A stretch of 64,000 bases of DNA from Paenibacillus_E sp052115445 (GTDB lineage: Bacteria > Bacillota > Bacilli > Paenibacillales > NBRC-103111), in the NCBI RefSeq assembly GCF_052115445.1, contig NZ_JBFRGR010000001.1, forward strand, positions 310,001 through 374,000, read 5' to 3'. A program made the position numbers and the translations under genes. A model generated the notes under the pieces. It searched no databases. It worked only from the letters and a program-made list of their open reading frames with translations, and was not told the DNA's origin. Below, piece by piece: positions 34,566 to 43,137 of this stretch (positions within the stretch are counted from its first letter, which is position 1; each line of letters opens with the position of its first letter).

Positions 34566-35194
34566 TTCGCGTCTCCTTCTTCATTGATTTTCGAGTATTC
34601 TTCTGTGATTACATAATGATTAATGTTTTCTTGATACATAAACATCTCAACTTCTAATGGGCTCGGCTCTTCGTTGAATTTCTTTTTAAACAGATGGTTA
34701 AAGAAAAGTACCATCCCTGCTCCGATGCCAATTGAATAGGGAATTTGTAAAATGAGCGGATGATCGACCTTTTTACCCGTCATCAATTCATAAATACGCT
34801 GATGGACGACTAGCATGGACACGTCAGCATGGAAATTCATGATCGCCAGCCCTGATCCAATAAATAAAAGCAACCATACGATTACGATGAGAAGCGGATT
34901 TGATTTCTTATTATCGGTGTATATTTCAAGCAGTACGTGCGGTTCACCAAAATGTTCAACTTGCAGCTCAGGAAAACATTTCTTTACTTTACGAATGATT
35001 AATAGCATATCGATGAGCACGCGATTTCCATCCTCTTGCTGGGGTTGATGAATAATCAATTCGTTCAGAGCTTGTTCATATTCAGGCTCCACAAATAGCT
35101 GTGCAATATGGTGCAGTCTCACGATCTGCCCCTTGCGAACGCGCGCTTTGCGGCGCAGACGGATGTATAAATATTTATTAATTACCCGGTCCAT
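34562..35194 (-). CDS. spoVAA: Stage V sporulation protein AA
   Basis: 210 residues with two membrane helices. The signature NEEPSPLEVEMFMYQ near the C terminus and WLLLFIGSGLAIMNFHADVSM match SpoVAA closely. First gene of the truncated spoVA set and transcribed in the same direction as sigF, but about 550 bases and an opposing small gene separate it from sigF. Confidence 0.95.
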   Translation of the reverse strand: MDRVINKYLYIRLRRKARVRKGQIVRLHHIAQLFVEPEYEQALNELIIHQPQQEDGNRVLIDMLLIIRKVKKCFPELQVEHFGEPHVLLEIYTDNKKSNPLLIVIVWLLLFIGSGLAIMNFHADVSMLVVHQRIYELMTGKKVDHPLILQIPYSIGIGAGMVLFFNHLFKKKFNEEPSPLEVEMFMYQENINHYVITEEYSKINEEGDAK

Positions 35195-35385
35195 GGTTCA
35201 CCCCTCTCAGAGCTTAACAATGTCAATTCTGTCTGCAGTCATCCATGTATAGGAATAGTATGCAAAATCTTTCCTTCGTGTAATCCATTCGAGATTTGGT
35301 AAATTCTCCATGCATAAAGATGGATATGGCAAGGCATGTTAAATAGGGAATACGATTACTTATTCCATATAAAGAAGGTGATAAC

Positions 35386-35595
35386 ATGGCAAAATTCGCG
35401 TTAACACTCGTCATCATTGGTGCGCTGAATTGGCTTCTAGTTGGGCTTTTCGAATGGGATTTAGTTTCTGCTCTACTTGGGGGAGATTCACACCGTGAAT
35501 CTTCAGGGTTAAGTCGTATCGTATATTCCCTCGTTGGTTTATGCGGGATATACTGCGTCAGATTTTATGCGGTTGACCGTCATTCGGTACGTTAG
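35386..35595 (+). CDS. DUF378 small membrane protein (YuzA-like)
   Basis: 69 residues, two membrane helices. LVIIGALNWLLVGLFEWDLVSALLGG and SRIVYSLVGLCGIYC are the DUF378 hallmarks. The C terminus after IYC (RFYAVDRHSVR) is not typical, so the last residues may reflect a natural variant or a small frame error. AGAAGGTGATAAC before the ATG. It interrupts the minus-strand sigF-spoVAA arrangement. Confidence 0.85.
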   Translation: MAKFALTLVIIGALNWLLVGLFEWDLVSALLGGDSHRESSGLSRIVYSLVGLCGIYCVRFYAVDRHSVR

Positions 35596-35684
35596 AAAAG
35601 AGTTCGGTGGTATAAGGAACAAGCCGCTCATCCCCCTGATTGATTCTTACTCATGGGAAATTAGCGGCTATATGTATATGCACT

Positions 35685-35717
35685 GAAAAACCGTCCTCCC
35701 ATAAGGAGCACGGTTTA
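35685..35717 (-). terminator. Terminator after sigF
   Basis: Minus-strand AAACCGTGCTCC...GGAGGACGGTTT hairpin followed by T-rich sequence. Confidence 0.85.
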
Positions 35718-35749
35718 TACCAGCGCGTTGTTACGTATACAACAATTAA

Positions 35750-36505
35750 TTATTGTGCAATCTGATCTTTAATTGATTGCAGAATCTTTTTCTCCAAACG
35801 CGATACCTGCACCTGAGATATGCCTAGTCTGCTTGCAACCTCCGACTGCGTCTGATCACGGAAATAGCGGAGATAAACAATAAGTCTTTCACGCTCTGAG
35901 AGCGTCCCAATCGCCTCATTCAAGGCTAGCTTCTCAAACCATTTCTCCCCGGATTCATCCGAAATTTGGTCCATAAGCGTGATGGGGTCTCCATCGTTCT
36001 CAAACACGGTCTCATGAATCGACGAGAGTGGTTTATTCGCCTCTTGAGCGAACACGACCTCCTCCGGCGTAATCATAAGCTCCTCGGCAACCTCTTTGAT
36101 CGTAGGAAGCCTTCCCAAGCGCTTCGAAAGCTCATCCTTCGTCTTGCGAATTTTGTTCGCAAGCTCCTTCAGTGAGCGGCTTACCTTTAATGTGCCATCA
36201 TCCCGCAGAAACCGCTGGATTTCCCCGATAATCATCGGGACAGCATAGGTTGAGAATTTGACATCATACGATAGATCGAATTTGTCGACGGACTTGAGTA
36301 GTCCAATGCACCCGATCTGGAACAAGTCTTCGGCTTCGTAACCACGGTTCAAAAAGCGCTGAACCACGGACCACACCAAACGGATATTGCAGCTGACAAG
36401 TGTTTCTCTAGCGAGTCCATCTCCGGATTGGCTGAGGGCGATTAACCGTTTGACTTCCGAATCGTCTAAATAACTATGAGAAGCATGCTTCAGATCAACA
36501 TCCAT
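35750..36505 (-). CDS. sigF: RNA polymerase sporulation sigma factor SigF
   Basis: 251 residues. Region 2 (RGYEAEDLFQIGCIGLLKSVDKFDLSYDVKFSTYAVPMIIGEIQRFL region), region 3 and region 4 (QSEVASRLGISQVQVSRLEKKIL) are complete. The forespore-specific factor, held inactive by SpoIIAB until septation. Eleven bases from spoIIAB; last gene of the spoIIA operon. Confidence 0.97.
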   Translation of the reverse strand: MDVDLKHASHSYLDDSEVKRLIALSQSGDGLARETLVSCNIRLVWSVVQRFLNRGYEAEDLFQIGCIGLLKSVDKFDLSYDVKFSTYAVPMIIGEIQRFLRDDGTLKVSRSLKELANKIRKTKDELSKRLGRLPTIKEVAEELMITPEEVVFAQEANKPLSSIHETVFENDGDPITLMDQISDESGEKWFEKLALNEAIGTLSERERLIVYLRYFRDQTQSEVASRLGISQVQVSRLEKKILQSIKDQIAQ

Positions 36506-36516
36506 AGATCCTACCC

Positions 36517-36963
36517 CTAATTGTATAAAGCTTTTTTAGATTCAATTCGCTTCAACATGTTTATTTTCGTTCCGATTCCGACGGCCGTCACAACTTCCAC
36601 TTCGTCCATGAAATTTTCCATAATTGTAAAGCCCATCCCAGAACGTTCGAGCTCTGGTTTTGACGTGTACAAGGGCTCTTTCGCTTGCTCTAAATCAGCA
36701 ATACCTTCGCCCTTGTCCTCAATCGTTAAACGAATCGTGTCATCATCAATTTCAGCTGAAATGGTAATGACACCATCCTTATTATTGTTATAGCCATGTA
36801 TAATCGAATTCGTTACGGCTTCTGAAACAACCGTTTTGATATCCGTCAATTCATCTAAAGTTGGATCTAACTGCGAAACGAATGCAGCCACTGCTACCCG
36901 TGCAAAAGCTTCATTCTCAGATCGGCTGGCAAACTGCAAGGTCATAAAGTTTCGTTCACTCAT
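36517..36963 (-). CDS. spoIIAB: Anti-sigma F factor / serine kinase SpoIIAB
   Basis: 148 residues, GHKL ATPase fold with N box (EAVTNSIIHGY), G1 (DKGEGI) and G2 (SGMGFTIMENFMD). It binds SigF and phosphorylates SpoIIAA. ATG overlaps the spoIIAA stop (ATGA). Confidence 0.97.
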   Translation of the reverse strand: MSERNFMTLQFASRSENEAFARVAVAAFVSQLDPTLDELTDIKTVVSEAVTNSIIHGYNNNKDGVITISAEIDDDTIRLTIEDKGEGIADLEQAKEPLYTSKPELERSGMGFTIMENFMDEVEVVTAVGIGTKINMLKRIESKKALYN

Positions 36964-37313
36964 AAAGCAACCTCCAAACTGGACATTGCATTACGNTCGT
37001 TATCTTGAATCGAAACGATCTTAAACATCCCCGAAAGCTCGAACAAGCGATAAACAGCTGGTGAGACATCACAGACGACCATTTTGCCGCCTTTGCTTGT
37101 GATTTGCTTATAACGGCCAAGAATGACGCCTAGACCTGAGCTATCCATGAAGGAGAGGTCCTTCAAACTAAGAATGAGGTGATGCGTTTGCTCCTTCGCA
37201 ATGGCATCCTCCATTCTCGCCTTTACACTATCTGCTGCATGATGGTCAAGTTCACCCTTCAATCTAACAATCAGCGCTCTTCTGCCTTGCTCAAACTCAA
37301 TTTGCATGCCCAA
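36960..37313 (-). CDS. spoIIAA: Anti-anti-sigma factor SpoIIAA
   Basis: 117 residues, exactly the B. subtilis length, if the TTG at 37313 is used. GGGAGTG lies 7 bases before it, and the start places LSFMDSSGLG so that the phosphorylated serine is Ser58, the same number as in B. subtilis. The ATG two codons later is less well placed. STAS domain. Dephosphorylated SpoIIAA frees SigF from SpoIIAB. The N at 36996 is in a GAN codon (Asp or Glu). Confidence 0.96.
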   Translation of the reverse strand: MGMQIEFEQGRRALIVRLKGELDHHAADSVKARMEDAIAKEQTHHLILSLKDLSFMDSSGLGVILGRYKQITSKGGKMVVCDVSPAVYRLFELSGMFKIVSIQDNXRNAMSSLEVAL

Positions 37314-37343
37314 TATGTTCACTCCCTTCAGGTCATGAGCACT

Positions 37344-37373
37344 AGTTTCTACAACTGAGTTAGCAATTCCTGC
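37344..37373 (-). promoter_or_regulatory. Candidate SigH promoter of spoIIA
   Basis: Minus strand: GCAGGAATT (37373-37365) matches the SigH -35 consensus RNAGGAWWW fully; 12 bases later GTAGAAACT (37352-37344) approximates RNNGAATWW with mismatches. The start point would be about 20 bases before the TTG of spoIIAA, giving an operon separate from dacF. Confidence 0.5.
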
Positions 37374-37453
37374 CACCCGACAAAACTAGAAGAAAACCGC
37401 TAAAAGAAGGCAAAATATACGATCACATCAACTTCTATTCGCTGTTTTCCGCA

Positions 37454-38629
37454 TTAATTCGTCGTAAATAACTCCGACGTTGTCCGCTTAAACAGCTTCC
37501 ACCAAGTAGCTTTATCAACAGTTTGCGGAGACTCTAAAGGGTATTCCGCTAAGACATTATCCCCATTGTAGACCATGATTTTACCAATCGGTTGCCCTTC
37601 GCTTACAGGTGCTCTCAAGCTTGGATCCAACTGCAATTCATGTCGGATATTTGCCGTGTCCGTCCCTTTTTTCATCAATATGCTATAATTCTGTCTTGCA
37701 ACTAACGGCACTGTCGATACTTGGCCCTTATTTATCGTGAAGCTGCCCAAACTATCACCTGTTTTGAACAATGGATAATTCGTATATTGCGCAAAAGCAT
37801 AATCAAACAACTTCGTTACTTCCGCGTTTCGCGTTTTGGTATTAGGTTCACCAAGTACAACAGCAACAACACGTAAATTATCTCGCTTAGCTGTAGCTGA
37901 CAAACAGAATTTGGCTTCACTCGTATAGCCAGTTTTCAATCCATCGGCTCCGCTATAAAAACGCACTAATTTATTTGTATTTACAAGCCAGAATGGCTTA
38001 GGTGAGTCTTTACGTAAATAATCTTGGTAAGCACCTGTAAAATTCGTAATCCCTTCGTGCTTCAGAAGTTCGCGTGACATAATCGCGATATCATTCGCCG
38101 TTGTGTAGTGATTAGCCACAGGAAGTCCATTACAATTAGAGAAATGGGTATTCTTCATCCCGAGTTGACCTGCTCGTTCATTCATCATGGCAACAAAATT
38201 CTCTTCAGAACCGGCAATTTTCTCAGCCATCGCGACAGAAGCATCATTTCCAGAAGCCATTGCGATGCCCTTCAGCATCTCTTGAACTGACATTTGTTCA
38301 CCAGGCTCTAAGAAGATCTGTGAGCCTCCCATGGAAGCCGCATAATCACTAACGCTGACTTTTTCATCCATTTTGATGGTGCCCTTGTCGACTGCTTCCA
38401 TGATCAAAAGCATGGTCATGATTTTCGTAATACTTGCTGGAGGAAGTTTGGCATCCTTATTTTTCTCCGCAATCACCGTGCCGGTGTCCGCATCCATGAG
38501 AACAGCTGATAGCGCATTCGGTGTTAGATCCACGGGTTGTACCTTGGTTTCCGCCGCATAAATCGCTGGCAGAACCAGCATCACACTTAATTGTAAACAA
38601 ATGAAACTGATTAGCCCTTTTTTTCGCAT
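37454..38629 (-). CDS. dacF: D-alanyl-D-alanine carboxypeptidase (DacF type)
   Basis: 391 residues. Signal peptide (about 1-25), S66-ITK69, SGN in MASGNDASV and KTG in GLKTGYTS. Same family as dacB in this window. In Bacillus DacF is a SigF-dependent forespore enzyme that trims cortex peptides; here it directly precedes spoIIAA as in B. subtilis. GGAGGGGTACAATTGCT before the ATG. Confidence 0.93.
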   Translation of the reverse strand: MRKKGLISFICLQLSVMLVLPAIYAAETKVQPVDLTPNALSAVLMDADTGTVIAEKNKDAKLPPASITKIMTMLLIMEAVDKGTIKMDEKVSVSDYAASMGGSQIFLEPGEQMSVQEMLKGIAMASGNDASVAMAEKIAGSEENFVAMMNERAGQLGMKNTHFSNCNGLPVANHYTTANDIAIMSRELLKHEGITNFTGAYQDYLRKDSPKPFWLVNTNKLVRFYSGADGLKTGYTSEAKFCLSATAKRDNLRVVAVVLGEPNTKTRNAEVTKLFDYAFAQYTNYPLFKTGDSLGSFTINKGQVSTVPLVARQNYSILMKKGTDTANIRHELQLDPSLRAPVSEGQPIGKIMVYNGDNVLAEYPLESPQTVDKATWWKLFKRTTSELFTTN

Positions 38630-38754
38630 AGCAATTGTACCCCTCCTGTGATGTATGAAGTGAAAGTTTTGGCATTTTGCAGCATGAATGACTGCTAATC
38701 AGTGTTGACGAAATTCCTCTAAATTATTCCATGACGGTGAAAATAACCCAGAAC

Positions 38755-38784
38755 GAAAAAAAACACCTTCCGTTAGGAAAGTGC
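38755..38784 (-). terminator. Terminator after pdp
   Basis: CACTTTCC/GGAAGGTG stem with a T8-type tail on the minus strand. Confidence 0.85.
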
Positions 38785-38800
38785 TCGTTCTCTACGTCTG

Positions 38801-40102
38801 CTATTCGATTACATCATAAATTAATTGCTTCGGTGCAGGCTGAGTTGACGTGATCTTATAGGCATCTAGAATCATCACTTCAACCTCAGCTACATCGAGA
38901 CGATTCGCATGGATGGTACAAATGGATTCCCCTATTTGAATGGCATCCCCTATTTTCTTATTCAACGTCAGTCCTACCGCGTAATCAATCAAGTCTTCCT
39001 TCTTCGCACGGCCCGCGCCAAGAACCATCGCTGCGATACCGATATTTTCCGCTTGAATCTCGTTAATGAAACCATCTAGTTGGGCAGTAACCTCGATATG
39101 ATAAGCTGCCGTTGGCAATAACTCTGGCTGATCAACAATACGCGAGTCGCCGCCTTGGCTGGCAATAAAGCGCTTGAACGTATCCAATGCTTTCCCCTTG
39201 GAGATGATGTCACGAACAGCTTCCTGTGCCTCCTCAAAGGAGGTAAATACCTTACCGAGGACTGCCATATATGCCGCAACAGAAATCGCAACCTCCGTTA
39301 GCTCCTTGTCTCCTGCTCCGCGCAGTACATCGATAGATTCCCGAATTTCATTCGCATTTCCGATTTCGCGGCCAAGCGGCTGATCCATATCGGTAATCAT
39401 CGCAATTGTTTTCCGATTCAGACGAGTTCCGATATCGACCATTGTACGAGCAAGTACTCTTGCATCCTCGACCGTTTTCATAAAAGCACCAGAGCCAATT
39501 TTCACATCCAATACAATCGCTTCAGCGCCAGAAGCTATTTTCTTACTCATGATAGAGCTAGCGATCAATGGGATCGAATCCACCGTTGCCGTTACATCAC
39601 GTAAGGCATAGATTTTCTTATCTGCTGGAGCCAGATTGCCACTCTGTCCAACAATGGCAATTTTATTCGTGTTAACCGCTTCAATAAAGGCTTCCTTCGA
39701 CAACTCGATTTGAAAACCTGGAATGGACTCCAATTTATCTAACGTACCACCTGTATGCCCTAGCCCTCTACCTGACATCTTGGCAACAGGTATTCCGAGC
39801 GAAGCCACAACTGGACCTACGATGAGGCTAACTTTATCTCCTACGCCCCCCGTCGAATGTTTATCCACTTTCACACCAGCAATCGCAGATAAATCAATCA
39901 TTTCACCGGATCCTGCCATCGCGAGTGTAAGGAATGACGTTTCTTCATCTGTCATTCCGTTTAGAAAGGTCGCCATCAAGAAGGCGGACATTTGATAATC
40001 AGGAATACTCCCCGCGGTATATTCATTGATGATAAACGTAATTTCCTGTTCACTTAACGCTTCACCAACACGTTTCTTATGTATTAAATCAACCATTCTC
40101 AT
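38801..40102 (-). CDS. pdp: Pyrimidine-nucleoside phosphorylase
   Basis: 433 residues. The thymidine/pyrimidine phosphorylase signature KMSGRGLGHTGGTLDKLESIPG (about 110-130) and DKHSTGGVGDKVSLI are present. Cleaves uridine, deoxyuridine and thymidine with phosphate. GGAGGTAATATC before the ATG. Groups with the purine phosphorylases and deoB in the same 6-kb stretch, a salvage cluster, although two unrelated genes lie between. Confidence 0.96.
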   Translation of the reverse strand: MRMVDLIHKKRVGEALSEQEITFIINEYTAGSIPDYQMSAFLMATFLNGMTDEETSFLTLAMAGSGEMIDLSAIAGVKVDKHSTGGVGDKVSLIVGPVVASLGIPVAKMSGRGLGHTGGTLDKLESIPGFQIELSKEAFIEAVNTNKIAIVGQSGNLAPADKKIYALRDVTATVDSIPLIASSIMSKKIASGAEAIVLDVKIGSGAFMKTVEDARVLARTMVDIGTRLNRKTIAMITDMDQPLGREIGNANEIRESIDVLRGAGDKELTEVAISVAAYMAVLGKVFTSFEEAQEAVRDIISKGKALDTFKRFIASQGGDSRIVDQPELLPTAAYHIEVTAQLDGFINEIQAENIGIAAMVLGAGRAKKEDLIDYAVGLTLNKKIGDAIQIGESICTIHANRLDVAEVEVMILDAYKITSTQPAPKQLIYDVIE

Positions 40103-40190
40103 GATATTACCTCCTTAAAGTTTTCGCCAGAAAACTGACATCGTAAGCATCCACGTTTGCTTCCATCTTACATCAGAATTAGAAAAATGG

Positions 40191-40217
40191 AAAAGAGGGA
40201 GCTAATCAGCCCCCTCT
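40191..40217 (-). terminator. Terminator after the cupredoxin gene
   Basis: AGAGGGGGCT/AGCTCCCTCT hairpin with TTTT on the minus strand. Confidence 0.78.
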
Positions 40218-40236
40218 AATCTGTTATCTATGAAGA

Positions 40237-40620
40237 TTATTGTACAATTAGTTTGGATTTCATTTTGGCATGTCCTTCTCCGCAAGGAAGAACACAATCA
40301 ATTTCATATGTACCTGGTTTGTCAAACGTAATTTCTTTCGAAGGGTTTTCTTTATCAAGTTTAATATCCAACCCAACAATTTCAACCGCATGTACGCCTT
40401 CTTTTAAAGATAAAGATACTTTCGTAGGCTCACCTTTTTTGATCGTGTACTCTGGCGCATCAAACTGCCAGTTTGATGCAACTAATTTTAGTTGTTGCAT
40501 TTTACCAGCGGCAGCCTCAGCTTCCTGTGCCTCTTGGCGATCAGAAATATCTTGAAAGAGGACTCCCAGCCCCAATGCGCCCGCAAGTATAAATAGTACA
40601 AAGAAAATCCACTTTTGCAT
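40237..40620 (-). CDS. Membrane-anchored cupredoxin with complete CuA ligand set
   Basis: 127 residues: one N-terminal membrane helix (about 4-22), an Ala/Glu linker and a cupredoxin domain. His77 (GVHAVEIVG) plus C109-x3-C113-x3-H117-x2-M120 reproduce the spacing of the binuclear CuA site of cytochrome c oxidase subunit II. There is no second membrane helix or oxidase neighbour, so it is a stand-alone CuA-type electron carrier or copper protein on the outer membrane face. AGGGGGATATGC before the ATG at 40620. Function is inferred from ligands only. Confidence 0.85.
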   Translation of the reverse strand: MQKWIFFVLFILAGALGLGVLFQDISDRQEAQEAEAAAGKMQQLKLVASNWQFDAPEYTIKKGEPTKVSLSLKEGVHAVEIVGLDIKLDKENPSKEITFDKPGTYEIDCVLPCGEGHAKMKSKLIVQ

Positions 40621-40767
40621 GCATATCCCCCTCATCGTGTGTTCACTTCATCTATTCTACCTAACATCAGAGAATAATCCCATATCTAGTCCGTGGCAAA
40701 AATTTGACTATTTCGTGACAGAATTGTGAACTGAACTCCATCTTACTATTGCCCATTCCACAGCAAA

Positions 40768-41214
40768 TTACACGCGATTCCAACGATCACTAATTTTGAA
40801 ACTACCCGTGTAACCCCGAGGTTTCGATTCAGGTTGCTTCATTTGCTGCTGTACGGATCCACTCTCTGAAAGCTTTCGAATATCACGAGTGATACGCGTG
40901 CTGCAACTTACACACAGTTTATGTTCACGAATTGGTTCCGCACAGGAAGCACATTGATAACTCAAATTAGGATAATCAGCGAGATGTAACTTCCCTTCCT
41001 TCATCCAAACTTGTAATTGAATATTGGAAACACCTGTAACAGCACAAACGTGCTCATTGGTAGAACGGTAATTTCTACGGAGATAATCCACACAATCCTT
41101 CAATTGATCGTTCATACTCGTGCTGCAATCCATGCATTGGTTGCGTAAATTTCTTTGAAACACTTTCCCGCAGCGCGGGCAATTGGCCACCATGAGTTCT
41201 TGAGGAACTGCCAT
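40768..41214 (-). CDS. YvyF-like double zinc-knuckle protein
   Basis: 148 residues. Two pairs of Cys knuckles (CPRCGKVFQRNLRNQCMDCS; later CASCAEPIREHKLCVSCS) flank a helical segment with GVSNIQLQVWMKEGKL that resembles a MerR-like or IHF-type helix-turn-helix. The layout matches the TIGR03826/YvyF flagellar operon proteins. In Bacillus yvyF sits with comF and flgM; here it is alone between a cupredoxin and a nucleoside phosphorylase. Start at 41214 uses AAGGA 11 bases upstream; alternatives are 41226 and 41193. Confidence 0.75.
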   Translation of the reverse strand: MAVPQELMVANCPRCGKVFQRNLRNQCMDCSTSMNDQLKDCVDYLRRNYRSTNEHVCAVTGVSNIQLQVWMKEGKLHLADYPNLSYQCASCAEPIREHKLCVSCSTRITRDIRKLSESGSVQQQMKQPESKPRGYTGSFKISDRWNRV

Positions 41215-41370
41215 CCTCCAACACATCCTTCTATGGAATAGGTAATCTCTCTCAGAGAAATTACCATCGAATATAGTTCTAATTAACTATATTCTACCAT
41301 GAGTCCCATAGGAAGGATAGGTCTTTAGGCGGCCGAATTCACAAAATTTCACGATCTTTCCTGATCCAAT

Positions 41371-42225
41371 TTATCCCAATTGTACTTCACGAACAAATGC
41401 TTTCACCAAAGCGATAAATTTGGGCTTCGTTCGATTCGCCACAGCCACAACCTGCTCATGTGTTAAGGGTTCAAGCTCCTCACCAATGGCCATATCTGTA
41501 ATGCATGAAATGCCCAGCACTTTAAGGCCTGCATGGCGCGCAGCAATCACTTCACCTACTGTCGACATACCGATCGCATCGCCGCCGATACGCGCAAGCA
41601 TCGTCAACTCTGCAGGCGTACAATAGGTAGGACCCGTAATGCCCGCATATACACCTTCCTGTAACTGGAGTGGCATGCCATCTTCTCCCACCACAGACGA
41701 TGCCAACTCACGAGCAAGGCGGCGATAATCACGATTATAAGCTTCTGACATATCTGGGAAACGAACACCAAGCTCACCATGGTTCGGCCCAATCAGTGGG
41801 TTATCCCCCGTCATATTGATATGATCACTGATCAGCATCAAATCGCCAGNTTGGAAAGACCGGTTCATTCCTCCCGCCGCGTTCGTCATCACAACAGTCT
41901 GTACACCGATGGCTTTCATCACGTAAACAGGGAACACCACTTTTTTCATATCATAGCCTTCATAATAATGAAAACGGCCTTGCATCACGATAACTTGCTT
42001 GCCTTCCAAAGTACCAATTACAAAGCGGCCTTCATGGCCCTCAACTGTTGATACAGGGAAATGTGGAACGTCACTGTATTCGATCGCTATTGGCTGCTCT
42101 ACCTGATTCGCCATATCGCCAAGTCCTGAGCCTAGAACGAGCCCAATAGTAGGCGACACGCCATCTAAACGCGATTTAATGAAGCTTGCAGCCTCATTAA
42201 TTTGTTGAATGTAAGTCAATGTCAT
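41371..42225 (-). CDS. Purine nucleoside phosphorylase, divergent paralogue
   Basis: 284 residues, trimeric PNP family: GLVLGSGLGDMA phosphate loop, FPVSTVEGHEGRFV, TNAAGGMN and GMSTVGEVIAARHAG. At the two base-recognition positions of this family (human E201 and N243) it carries Cys202 (GPTYCTPAE) and Asp244 (SCITDMAIG) instead of Glu and Asn. In human PNP, changing that Asn to Asp opens the enzyme to 6-aminopurines, so this copy may prefer adenosine-type nucleosides; that is inference. The N at 41850 leaves one residue open (Ser, Pro, Thr or Ala). It lies 43 bases downstream of its canonical paralogue. Confidence 0.92.
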   Translation of the reverse strand: MTLTYIQQINEAASFIKSRLDGVSPTIGLVLGSGLGDMANQVEQPIAIEYSDVPHFPVSTVEGHEGRFVIGTLEGKQVIVMQGRFHYYEGYDMKKVVFPVYVMKAIGVQTVVMTNAAGGMNRSFQXGDLMLISDHINMTGDNPLIGPNHGELGVRFPDMSEAYNRDYRRLARELASSVVGEDGMPLQLQEGVYAGITGPTYCTPAELTMLARIGGDAIGMSTVGEVIAARHAGLKVLGISCITDMAIGEELEPLTHEQVVAVANRTKPKFIALVKAFVREVQLG

Positions 42226-42268
42226 GTAGATCTCCTTATCTGCTTATAAAGGTTGTTTGAACACGCAC

Positions 42269-43096
42269 TTATAGTGCCTCAATAATACCTAGGACTAGCT
42301 TCAAAAATTTAGGTTTAACTTTCTCCGTCGTCTCCATCACTTCTGCATGGGATAACGGTTGATCTAATATACCCGATGCCATGTTGGAAATACAAGAAAA
42401 GCCCAATACTTCGATGCCCGCATGACGAGCGACAATAACCTCAGGAACAGTTGACATCCCAACCGAGTCTCCACCCAGTGTGCGGAACATGCGAATTTCA
42501 GCAGGTGTTTCATAGTTAGGACCAAGCAGCCCTACATACACACCTTCTTGTAATTTAAAATCTTGTGTAGCCGCGACATCGTGCGCTAACTTACGCAGAC
42601 GCTTACTGTAAGCCTCTGACATATCCGGGAAGCGAACGCCTAATGCAGAATCATTCGGTCCAATTAACGGGTTGCGGAACGTCATATTCAAATGGTCGCT
42701 GATGACCATGAGATCACCCACTTGATAGGTTTCATTGATTCCGCCAGCAGCATTAGTAACGATCAACGTTTGTACACCAAGCTCTTTCATTACACGTACT
42801 GGGAAAGAAACCGTCTCAGCGCCGTAACCTTCATAAGCATGGAAGCGCCCTTTCATTATGAGGACCTGCTTACCTTTAATCGAGCCTACAACCAGCTCTC
42901 CAGCATGTCCCTCAACAGTAGAGACTGGGAAATGCGGGATACGAGAATAGTCGATTACAATTGGCTCTTCTATCAAATCAGCAAGAACGCCAAGACCGGA
43001 ACCGAGAATAAGACCAATTTGTGGTGTAATATTGGTTTCTTTTTTAATAAATGCTGCTGCTTCTTGAATTTCTTGAATCATGGATGTACCTGACAT
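42269..43096 (-). CDS. pupG: Purine nucleoside phosphorylase (6-oxopurine type)
   Basis: 275 residues, closely resembling B. subtilis PupG. Canonical base-binding Glu196 (GPNYETPAE) and Asn238 (SCISNMASG), as expected for inosine and guanosine. AGGAGG about 10 bases before the ATG at 43096. Middle gene of deoB-pupG-second PNP, the classical drm-pupG order, with an extra copy added. Confidence 0.94.
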   Translation of the reverse strand: MSGTSMIQEIQEAAAFIKKETNITPQIGLILGSGLGVLADLIEEPIVIDYSRIPHFPVSTVEGHAGELVVGSIKGKQVLIMKGRFHAYEGYGAETVSFPVRVMKELGVQTLIVTNAAGGINETYQVGDLMVISDHLNMTFRNPLIGPNDSALGVRFPDMSEAYSKRLRKLAHDVAATQDFKLQEGVYVGLLGPNYETPAEIRMFRTLGGDSVGMSTVPEVIVARHAGIEVLGFSCISNMASGILDQPLSHAEVMETTEKVKPKFLKLVLGIIEAL

Positions 43097-43137
43097 GTCA
43101 TCATGCCTCCTCAAATTAATGTAAAACTCGACTTTAT

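Noticed and set aside
35223..35417. 64-codon minus-strand frame antisense to the DUF378 gene start
   Set aside because: Overlaps a well-supported gene and its ribosome binding site; no start signal.
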